Shown here: positions 28,601-48,660 of the stretch, in pieces
Layout: each line of letters opens with the position of its first letter
Numbering within the stretch: position 1 is the first letter of the stretch
From: Agelas oroides
Lineage: Eukaryota; Porifera; Demospongiae; Agelasida; Agelasidae
Length of the DNA stretch: 64,000 bases
NCBI GenBank assembly: GCA_949130485.1
Contig: OX422194.1
Coordinates: forward strand, 4,166,699 to 4,230,698
Reading direction: 5' to 3'
Notes under the pieces: model-generated
Told to the model about the DNA's origin: nothing
Databases searched by the model: none
What the model saw: the letters and a program-made list of their open reading frames with translations, nothing else
Program-made: the position numbers and the translations under genes

Positions 28601-31600
28601 TGTCAAACTAACTCAGCAATAAGCCAGAAGGTGCCAGTTCATGAAGCAATAGATGATGTGGGACTACTTCAGAAATTACAATAGCCATACTCAATACTCT
28701 GTCTAGAATCCTGAGCCAGTCATTTATGGCTGACAAGAAGCCAAACTGGAAGCAGGATAGGCAAAAGAGGGTTGGTGTTTTGAGACCAGAGCTGGATCAT
28801 CTTTTTTAAATGCAGGGGTAATATTCAATAGAAACAGTTGTCCAACAGTGATTGATGACAGGAGTTGGAAATGGTAGCTGCAGTATGTTGCTGGATATTG
28901 AGTGTGAGCCTTTTGCCACACCAGGACACAAGGTTTTGAGCAGGTGTTTAATCAGTGATTCATATTTGTGTTGGGTGTTATTACATTGCACATACTGGGA
29001 GAAGAAGTTTTAAAACAGGGGCTTATCTTGGTATGAGGACCAACCCTTGTGTCACTAGCTGTATGCTCAGAGACATTTTTTTGGCGTAATGAAAGAGAGG
29101 AATAAAGGGACCAGAGTCTTTCAGAGAGTTGGCAAAATTTCTGAAGTTAGTAGACTTGGATACCTGAAGTCAGCTGTTCCTAGCTTTTTTTCTGTATGTA
29201 CGGGTTAGACGAAACTAGAAACTGCTCCTTCCTCATAATGACTTTTTGTTAATCATGCATATTTGTGATGTATTCTAACAGTGTGTATTGTAGTTACAAA
29301 TATAGCTTATCCCACCCACTTTTTGCAGGTAAAGAATCGGCGTTCTGAGCTACTGAAGCATGAACTGGTGTCCACACTCCTGAGGCACAAATTTACCAAG
29401 TTTGGGGCAATATTTTATTTTGCTGATGTTTTTCTCTATTCCCTTTTTCTGATGTTTTTGACATCGTACGCTCTCATTGTCTCAACACCTTTGGATGATA
29501 TCTGTGAGTTTACAAATACAGCAAAGAAGAAACTAGGTGTAATGCTTTACATGATATTTTTATGCACAAATAATGTGAATACTAAACTTATTTTATGCAC
29601 AGGCACAATGAATACTTCTGACCATCCTTCCAATGTCACACAGTTCATGTGTCCAGGTTGTTATTTATTCTTAGCTTATTTCTCTATGATCATTAACTGC
29701 TATATTCTATATGGTTCTTGCAGATTGGAGGCAGTATTCTTCAACTTACATTCTTGCTACTTTCACAATCATATTTGCTGCTATTAGACACTTACTGCAG
29801 TTTGGAGAACTCTGTATGTTAATAATACGATACTACAGTCGCTTGAAGGACTGCAAGTGGCATAACAGTTGGAAGGAATTTCTTTCTCGATCATTCTTTG
29901 GAACAGTCAGATTCCTCATGTTTGTGTTTGCTATTGCCTTTGCTGCTGTCTTCCATTTCCCATGCCCTTGTGTTACAAATGGCCAATGGCAAGTTGGAGT
30001 GCTAGCTGTGTTTCTTGGCTGGATTAACATGATCTCTTATATCAGATTGGTGCCACGGCTAGGAGTGTACGTCCTGATGTTCCAAAATGTCATCTACTCC
30101 TTTCTCAAGATGTTACTCTTGGCAGTATTTCTGATTATAGCATTCGGACTGGCTTTCTACATGCTCTTCAAAACCCCTTCACAAGTGGTATGCAATCCCC
30201 CCCCCCTCCACTTTTAGGAGGTAGTGTGACAATGTAGATACTTGCTTTGTGTTTCCTTCCAGCGCACTCCCTTTGCCACCCCTGCACGTGCTCTTATCAA
30301 AACCATGACAATGCCACTTGCAAACTTCGACTTTGACGGGTTGTTTCACCTGAGTGACGATGATAATGAAATTGCATATGTGGGGGCCTCCTACTTGATG
30401 TGGATTGTATTTGTGATCATCCTGGCAATCCTCTTTCAAAATCTACTTGTAAGTCTCTTCAATGGAGATTGACTTTGTGTTAAATTTTCTGTAAGCAGCT
30501 TATACATTTAATTGCCTTAATTTACAGACTAGTGTGGCTGTTGGTGACATCCAACAAGTTCGACAAAATGCTTTGCTCAAGCAGCGTGAACTCCATGTGA
30601 GTGTCTTGACCTATAGGGTGTAATTGTAACTCAACTCATGAAATTAACAATCACTCTTTGATATTGTGTGTTAAAGATATACCACAGGCTAGCGTGGTTA
30701 CAGTATATACACGAGGCAGTTATTCAATTAGAATAATTGCCTCGTGTATATCCTGTAAGCAGCAGTTCCACCTGTATGTCTCATGACTATACATGTTGCC
30801 TGTACTATCTCTGAAGAGGTCTCTGATTATGCAGGCGATATATAGTGTCATCGCACCTATCATGGCCCATAAAAGTTAAATGCCACAATATTTGAGACTC
30901 TTCTTCACTTTCCAATTAGTTCAGTTTTTGCAGTACTTACGGTATTAGTATTGCTGAGTTCCAACAGTTGCAAACATGCTGTTAGATGTACCGTAATTAT
31001 TCTAATACTACATATGATCCATAAGAAATTCAATTTCAGGAATTTATCATGAATCTAATTCTGCGTAAGCCGGAGTCTTAATTTATTTACACTGCTCCAA
31101 TTTAGTGTAAGATAATGACTGCAGCCATAGATAGTAGAGTGACACCACTCTACTATCTATGCTGAAGTTAACCTCCAACCTTCGTGGCCTTCCTACCAGT
31201 CTCACAAACAGGTGTACTATACTGTCTTCATAGTTTCCAGGAAAGAACAGCTATACACTCATCTAGCCACACTTGGTGCTGCCTTCATCGGTCGCTGAGT
31301 TTGGCGATATGTACACAATTCAAGGAAAAGCCAGCTATACACTTATAAGGCTTGCAAAAGCACACCTTTGTGTTTCCACGTATTGTAATTCTGCACACAA
31401 TTCTAGGAAAAAATAGCTATCCACTTAGCTTACAAAAACAGGCCTTTGCGTTTTCCCGTATTGTGATTCTGCACACAATTCTAGGAAAAACAGCTATACA
31501 CTTACCTAACTTACGAGAGCAGGCCTTCACTTTTTCACGTATTGTGATTCTTATGCAACGTAAAATCTAAGAAATTCAATTTCAGGACTTTTTTTATGAT

Positions 31601-32771
31601 GAATCCAATCTAACGTAAGGTCACAACCTAATCATTTTTTAAGCTTACATACAATGAGAATAATTATGGTAGTTATCATTTATTTTAGCCTCATTCTCAC
31701 TTCCATTTTTGATCTCTCCCTAAGTGAGTATATAAACTGGATCTAGAATGTCTACTAGATTCATGTGAGTGATGTCAACTTCTACACACCCTCTCTCCAG
31801 GCTGAAAAAAGATGAATATGGCCTTCATGTAGTTGAAATGGAGTGTAGCATTACGTTATTCTTGTTTGCAGGTGGAACTGCTGCTGAACCTTGAAGAACT
31901 GGGAGTGGGTGATTCAGATGAGCAACAAAAACCTCACCAGACATATAGAATCCTTGAATGGTTATGGGAACTTACTAGTGGTGCAAGTGTAGTGGTAAGT
32001 TATGCATTAAAGCCGGAGCTAACATTTTTATTTATAATAATACTTCTGTAATTTTGGCCAGCTTAAAATTGTATGCATTAAGTGGAGCATTCCTGGTTAA
32101 CTCTACGTATATACCATCTGATGGCACTATGGTTGCTGATACTTTCCTAACATCCTTTTCTTTTCTCCCAACATGCCATTAGGAGCAAGTGCATCCACTC
32201 GAACACAAAATTGAACAAGCACTTAGTGAAATTGATGGTGTCAAGCGCGTACAGAGTGAGCATTCCAGAAAACATGAGGAGACAGAAAGCCTTGTCAAGC
32301 AGGTGGTAGGCCAGCATGAAGTAAATGGAAGCAAACTTGACAATATCAAAGAACAGCTTGAAAAATTAACCACCGATAAGAGTGAGAATAAAATGCAAAG
32401 TCACAGTAAGGTGGAAGGAAGCAAGGAGGGACAATACAGCTCTCACTCAGGGATTGGAGACCAGCTTGGAAAAGGAAATGAAGAAGGGGAAGAGATGGAG
32501 ACAGAAACTGACAATGAGGATCAAGGAAACCAGGAAGAAGAGCTCAGCTCCCAATCAGTAAGTTTGTTCAGTAACAGTACATACTGTGCATCTCCCTATC
32601 CTTGCCCAGTCATAACACACTATTCATTCAACACAGGAACGGATACATCCAAAACTGGAAAGCTTCATTCAACAGACATTAGTAAGGCTTGCTAACATTG
32701 AACGAAAACTTAATGCTAAATTCCAACATTTTCCTGCTGCTGCTCATACAGATGACAATGCACCTAAATAA
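1169..32771 (+). CDS. TRPA: TRPA-like cation channel with giant ankyrin array (5' partial, 44 exons)
   Basis: A transient receptor potential channel of the ankyrin (TRPA) type, a plasma-membrane cation channel with a cytosolic ankyrin spring. I chained 44 exons whose GT-AG boundaries and phases all agree and which contain no stop; they sum to 10,060 nt (3,353 residues plus stop TAA at 32769-32771). About 65 TPLHxAA-type ankyrin repeats are followed by the TRPA linker (NHPLAIM at the S1 border), six membrane segments, and the sequence NLLTSVAVGDIQQV after S6, which matches the TRPA family post-S6 motif. Ordinary TRPA1 proteins have about 1,100 residues and 14-17 ankyrin repeats, so this is about three times larger even though it is incomplete. 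Each exon group is described separately. The start codon and promoter are outside the window. The alternative, two genes with a truncated first copy, is less likely because the last exon of copy 1 (4651) is in phase with the exon at 8512. Confidence 0.85.
2740..2790 (+). repeat. Short GC-rich inverted motif in TRPA intron
   Basis: A palindromic motif, AACCCTTGGCGCGCATGCGC followed by GAGGGTTAC, opens a different sequence composition inside the enlarged intron 2648-4036 and may mark the edge of an inserted element. A loosely similar AACCCCTTCACGGATGCATG occurs at about 21841. Function unknown. Confidence 0.35.
3100..3530 (+). pseudogene. Decayed zinc-ribbon / 'ASET-EQTLH' repeat protein fragment
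   Basis: The reading frame shows two near copies of a KVCxQCNTVVH motif (at about 3102 and 3171), the second followed by CDCGHAFALKK, a four-cysteine zinc-ribbon pattern. After a one-base frame change come AMKRRKALLSEEGLLVGKER and KTASETREQTLHSLCHR, then a stop at about 3422 and, in the same frame, EQNQTHLASMTAS. This order (zinc ribbon, then basic A-S-E-T-x-E-Q-T repeats) recalls large mobile-element-associated protein families I remember from sponge genomes; that link is from memory. It lies inside TRPA intron 2648-4036 and is broken, so it is not a functional gene. Confidence 0.5.
4885..5050 (+). repeat. Dispersed repeat with internal microsatellite (copy 1)
   Basis: Begins GAGTGAGCCCACACTAGGGA, passes through a (CT)n tract at 4931-4977 and ends near GTAATTTAATGCAACC. 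The same layout, with a different microsatellite, occurs at 60345-60490 ((ATT)n) and, reversed, at about 20590-20730 (GCAA-rich). The shared ends around a variable simple repeat suggest one non-autonomous repeat family. Confidence 0.5.
5172..6153. mobile_element. TA-flanked fold-back DNA element, copy 1
   Basis: Termini are inverted copies of (TA)GAGTAAGTTAGCAATCATC and both ends are bounded by TA (5170-5171, 6154-6155). Arms of about 450 bp mirror each other around an AT-rich centre near 5640. Runs of open frame in it are the arms read through, not a transposase. A second copy is at 25667-26808. The TA duplication suggests a Tc1/mariner-type non-autonomous element; no transposase was seen. 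Confidence 0.75.
6445..7217. mobile_element. Fold-back element with inverted minisatellite arms, 8-bp TSD
   Basis: Starts ACGGTGGCCCAGAAGTAC and ends with the inverse (GTACTTCTGGGCCACCGT). It is flanked by a perfect 8-bp duplication AAAAACCT (6437-6444 and 7218-7225). Terminal arms of about 115 bp give way to tandem units of about 20 bp (GCGGTCACCGATCTGCCCTG and GCGGTCACCGATCACTCAGT) that switch orientation near 6785. The 8-bp duplication fits hAT or P-type insertion, and the tandem-repeat arms resemble fold-back elements. No coding capacity. Confidence 0.85.
7728..7908. mobile_element. Small fold-back (MITE-like) element
   Basis: Arms of about 54 bp, starting GTACAGCAGATTGCAAAAGT and ending with its inverse, are separated by about 75 bp. 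No clear target duplication was found, so this could also be a simple inverted duplication. Confidence 0.5.
8051..9795 (+). repeat. Tandem duplicate, right copy (homogenised tract)
   Basis: Counterpart of 728-2453. It contains the 3' end of the intron between blocks I and II, exons A3, B3 and C3, and the 5' part of A4. Its right limit falls inside exon A4, where the sequence starts to diverge from A2 (NTNVDATNQNGEN here, NANVNATNMNGET in A2). Confidence 0.85.
8512..10799 (+). CDS. TRPA-like gene, ankyrin block II (A3-B3-C3-A4-B4-C4a-C4b)
   Basis: Exons 8512-8949, 9014-9179, 9273-9478, 9549-9989, 10052-10196, 10488-10625 and 10702-10799. They correspond one to one with block I. A3, B3, C3 and the first half of A4 are nearly identical to their counterparts, while B4 and C4 are clearly diverged (SGLRKSVVIAKKLAQTEVV against SSLRKSVVSAVKLAQTEVV). 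So the duplication is older than its 5' part looks. All phases match and there is no stop. About 14 ankyrin-type repeats. Confidence 0.82.
11378..12330 (+). CDS. TRPA-like gene, ankyrin block III (B5-C5-A5)
   Basis: Exons 11378-11495, 11595-11812 and 11881-12330. The first is a shortened B-type exon (ending LKSALFQAAKKPENIQALK) that joins in phase straight onto C4b, so an A-type exon is missing from the regular order. C5 has two repeats (NTPLHTSASYGN, KTSAHLAAEFDN). A5 has four (RTVLHLACQKGH, NTVLHLACQSQK, EAPIHVAAQFQS, CTPLHHAARCNQ). Introns are 70-580 bp. Confidence 0.8.
12400..13530 (+). CDS. TRPA-like gene, ankyrin block IV (B6-C6-A6)
   Basis: Exons 12400-12571, 12836-13035 and 13099-13530. 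B6 begins HGANLTAENRDHITPLVLAA, the standard B-type repeat. C6 carries NTLLHVAALHGN and KTPMHLAAVNGHA. A6 carries MTPLHCACQQGH, DTPLHLSCASLS, LTPLHIATQNSH and YTPLHYAAERNS. This is the regular module of seven repeats in three exons. Confidence 0.82.
13606..14619 (+). CDS. TRPA-like gene, ankyrin block V (B7-C7-A7)
   Basis: Exons 13606-13783, 13886-14085 and 14182-14619. B7: GANLSAEDFDFFTPILRAAA and a conserved 'ENPAFKVL' tail. C7: HTSLHIASEHGN and ETPMHLASAKGM. A7: RTPLHTACQHGQ, NTPLHLACKTGS, ETPVHTAAQHES, YTPLHHAAENNQ. Exon sizes (178, 200, 438) equal those of block VI, showing descent from one amplified exon triplet. Confidence 0.83.
14917..15944 (+). CDS. TRPA-like gene, ankyrin block VI (B8-C8-A8)
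   Basis: Exons 14917-15094, 15163-15362 and 15507-15944. B8: GANIYAEDQTLCTPVLTAAA. C8: KNSVLHVTAREN and KTPMHLAAEMGHH, opening with the recurrent FLITDSKWGSKL motif that marks C-type exons. A8: KNPLHLACQQKH, NTPLHLACMGGN, STPVHTAAKYGS, RTPLHLAAECNE. Confidence 0.83.
16021..17183 (+). CDS. TRPA-like gene, ankyrin block VII (B9-C9-A9)
   Basis: Exons 16021-16252, 16562-16662 and 16731-17183. B9 is enlarged (232 nt against the usual 178). C9 is only 101 nt and keeps one ankyrin repeat (FMINDENWGEKL..HNLLHMAAKKG) where its relatives have two; its donor at 16663 is GTATGT. A9: MTPLHLACQDGQ, NTALHLACEGGV, EAPIHFAARYGR, CTPLHHAARNDQ. Phases agree. Confidence 0.8.
17254..19654 (+). CDS. TRPA-like gene, ankyrin block VIII (B10-C10-A10a-c)
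   Basis: Exons 17254-17428, 18263-18471, 18540-18683, 19197-19343 and 19487-19654. B10 and C10 (LMVTDSKWGSQL, NIPLHIAAKHGN, KTPLHMAAEGGH) are typical. The last A unit is split into three exons, with NTPLHLACRNGH, NTPLHLACMRNG and QTPLDLAYQEKD plus LIGQGANVG. The split form probably keeps the ancestral exon layout next to the channel domain, while the intronless A exons upstream are the amplified form (inference). Confidence 0.8.
18030..18205. repeat. Dispersed repeat shared with window start
   Basis: Diverged copy of about 25-205 (shared words include CATAGATGCCAAC/CATAGGTGCCAAC, CAGAAACAGGCACT and ATGCCTTAATGCACCTGA). It lies in the intron before exon C10. Identity of the element is unknown. 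Confidence 0.5.
19655..20920. other. TRPA intron (1.3 kb)
   Basis: No coding exon recognised. It holds a reversed copy of the dispersed repeat of 4885-5050 at about 20590-20730 (CTAGTGTGGGGCTCGCTCAG) with a GCAA-rich simple tract at 20641-20670. Short near-repeated GTGCCAGG(A/G)GAAGGCTT words occur at 20189-20260. Confidence 0.55.
20921..24191 (+). CDS. TRPA-like gene, post-ankyrin linker exons
   Basis: Exons 20921-21084 and 23995-24191. They encode FCAFTRDIAMKIIESKYWRK..TTPMRELIKEMPG and DVAEKVLDRCTESKEYSYEF..NHPLAIM. The pattern 'LI..MP.VAE.VLD.C' followed by a beta-rich stretch and 'NHPL.IM' is the conserved pre-S1 region of TRPA channels, which couples the ankyrin spring to the pore. The separating intron (2.9 kb) has no exon that I recognise. 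Confidence 0.82.
21085..23994. other. TRPA intron (2.9 kb), low complexity only
   Basis: I see no coding exon. It contains a poly-G run at about 22669-22683 and a short TTTG repeat near 22849-22864. The rest looks like unique AT-rich DNA. Confidence 0.6.
24740..24823. mobile_element. 84-bp miniature inverted-repeat element
   Basis: Bounded by TA on both sides (24738-24739, 24824-24825). It begins GCCTCGTTCCCAGGC and ends GCCTTGGAACGAGGC. The terminus is shared with the 569-bp element at 48971-49539, so both belong to one family. Confidence 0.7.
25667..26808. mobile_element. TA-flanked fold-back DNA element, copy 2
   Basis: Same termini and arms as 5172-6153, bounded by TA (25665-25666, 26809-26810). 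It is somewhat longer and includes a 17-bp tandem duplication of GACAAATTTCACCGTCCGAT-type sequence at about 26393-26430. It has no transposase. Open frames over 120 residues on both strands are the mirrored arms, not separate genes. Confidence 0.75.
29329..30448 (+). CDS. TRPA-like gene, channel domain exons (S1-S6 and pore)
   Basis: Exons 29329-29503, 29603-29656, 29724-30187 and 30263-30448, all in phase. S1 covers FGAIFYFADVFLYSLF; a short external loop exon follows with NTSDHPSNVTQF (N-glycosylation-type NVT). S2 begins YILATFTIIFAAIRHLL; S3 FFGTVRFLMFVFAIAF; S4-S5 linker around WINMISYIRLVPRLGVY; S5 LKMLLLAVFLIIAFG. The pore loop reads ALIKTMTMPLANFDFDGLF and S6 is ASYLMWIVFVIILAILFQ. 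Where TRPA relatives usually show a Gly-Asp or Gly-Glu pair in the filter, this protein appears to have Ala-Asn. Confidence 0.85.
30528..32771 (+). CDS. TRPA-like gene, TRP helix and C-terminal coiled coil
   Basis: Exons 30528-30596, 31872-31994, 32183-32557 and 32637-32771. The first encodes TSVAVGDIQQVRQNALLKQR, matching the helix after S6 in TRPA channels. Then comes VELLLNLEELGVGDSDEQQ, a charged heptad-rich stretch (EHKIEQALSEIDGVKRV, KLDNIKEQLEKL) likely to form the tetramer coiled coil, an acidic segment (EEGEEMETETDNEDQ), and a short end APK-stop at 32769. No AATAAA was seen directly downstream. Confidence 0.83.
30705..30750. repeat. Short near-perfect hairpin
   Basis: TATACACGAGGCAGTTATTC is followed after 6 bp by its inverse with one mismatch, inside TRPA intron 30597-31871. 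It may be a tiny MITE or a structural relic. Confidence 0.5.
31127..31161. repeat. Short hairpin
   Basis: GATAGTAGAGTG and its inverse CACTCTACTATC flank a short loop in the same TRPA intron. Confidence 0.45.
31235..31555 (+). repeat. Tandem repeat, unit about 80 bp, three to four copies
   Basis: Successive units start at about 31311, 31393 and 31472, each with CACACAATTCTAGGAAAAA followed by AGCTATACACTTA and TCACGTATTGTGATTC. A partial unit precedes at about 31235. Intronic and non-coding. Confidence 0.6.
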
Positions 32772-33989
32772 CTTTTGCTGCTATGAAAGAATAATTAGAA
32801 TACATATTTTTGTGCTGTAATCTAGACAATACTTCTGATTATTGTATAATTACTACCGTGCTGTTAGCTAACCCATATGCCTGTGCTCTGTATTCTTGTC
32901 ATACATGCTTTTCATAGACATACTAGTAGATCTACTTTGATTGTGGGAGGTAACTGTTTTTCAATTAGCCAATCAAGCCTTGTACTCAGGTTTCCTCAAT
33001 GCTGCCACAAAAAATGATTTTGTTTTGTTTTTATTTTCTTTTTTCTTCGTGTGTGGCTGAGATCGGTCATTCTAAAACAGCTAGCCTGTTTGAAACTCTT
33101 AGACATACTTCGCTATTAGAATTTGTAGCTAGTAGATGTAGCTTGTTAGCAGTGTATCTACCGAAGGTTTTACATATATAAAGTTCTGGAGCTGCAAGAG
33201 CAGAAGAGACGTGCATGGTCAGTGAAGGTCGACACTTTTGGTCATAACTCAGGTAAGCAGTAGTTTTTAAAACTTAAATTCAATTTTTAAAAAGTTATGA
33301 AATACAATTATTTTCATGCTAAGATAGGTAGTTTGGCTACTGTAAAATCCTATGTCACCATATGTCTAATTCATTGATGGCAAATGTTTGGCCCATGCAA
33401 TCGCCTTGGATTCGCTCTCAACCTTAGCGCTTCCACAGTAGATACTTCAATAACTGCTTCAACCTGTGGTGTCAAACTTCAGTAAGTCCTCTCAGGCTGT
33501 GAAAAAAATGCTAAAACATAAGGCATAAACATGCACTTTTGTGGCTTTTTATTCATTACTATATATTTTTTTCCTTTCCACTTGGGGTATAATTATCAAG
33601 CCTAACCACACCCCAAGTGGAAAGAAAACAGTGACTTGAATGCATGCAGGTGGATTGAATGCAGGTGGACAAATCAGCTTGTCCTGCCACAAATAAGTCA
33701 TTAAGCTAACCCACTACCTACACATAGTGTGAAAGTTTGGCCCGAGCAGGGCGAAATGGTGCACAATCCAGCTTCTAACAATAAGCATAGACATTGCATG
33801 TAGAGTGAAGTGATGCTATTGCATGAACAGTGAAGCTATTGCATAAACACTGTATGTCTATGACCTAAGATGGTGCTAATTGGTGGCAATTGAAGCCATG
33901 TGGTAGTGAGATTCTACAAAGGCAGCCATCTTGCTGGGCAGAACATAGCCATATGTTTAGTCTCACAAGCCAGACCCAACCAAACCCAG
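32772..33989. other. Interval between TRPA stop and first dynein exon
   Basis: No full gene seen. A hairpin lies at 33567-33628 (CCTTTCCACTTGGGG and its inverse). A reading frame ending LELQEQKRRAWSVKVDTFGHNS at about 33251, followed by a GGTAAG donor, could be a stray exon, but I cannot place it. The missing dynein exons (AAA1, AAA2 P-loop) are not here. Confidence 0.5.
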
Positions 33990-48249
<14,260 letters not shown>

Positions 48250-48573
48250 ACTTAGTCATGTACATCTGGGATTATGATTTGTAGGTACATACAGCTCATG
48301 AAGTGTATATATAACTGTAGCTACTTCACTTATCCTAAAGCTGCCAGCATGTATAGTACTGAGATATGAAACTGGGCGTGCTGAAGGGACCCTATTGCTT
48401 AACATTAGCAGCCCACCAACATTAGAATGCATGCAGTGGAAAAATAATCAGTTCTGGGTTTCAAGTAGAGCTTAGTTAGTTAGGAATGACTAGAGGTAAC
48501 TGCTTGGTGTTGCAGTACACTAATATATTGCCACTACCCACCCTAACACTGACACAGCCTCTGAACTAGGTAG
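48250..48573. other. 3' flank of dynein gene up to fold-back element
   Basis: About 320 bp between the dynein stop and the target duplication of the large composite element. I see no gene or clear AATAAA signal. Confidence 0.5.
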
Positions 48574-48582
48574 CCATTTAAG

Positions 48583-48660
48583 GGTGGTTCTCCATGTCAC
48601 CATTGCCTAGATTACATCATCTTTACATCATAATTGCATCATGTTTACAACATAATTAGT
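48583..48660 (+). repeat. Left terminal inverted repeat of composite element
   Basis: Unique terminal portion, starting GGTGGTTCTCC and running into the satellite at about 48660. Its mirror is 58670-58747, with differences only near the ACATCAT/ATATGAT words. Confidence 0.85.

Larger units (their letters stand above)
24192..29328. other. TRPA intron (5.1 kb) with two inverted-repeat elements
   Basis: The largest intron, between the linker and S1. It holds a run of 25 C (24244-24268), a miniature element (24740-24823) and the second copy of the large TA-flanked fold-back element (25667-26808). Elsewhere I see no exon. Confidence 0.6.
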
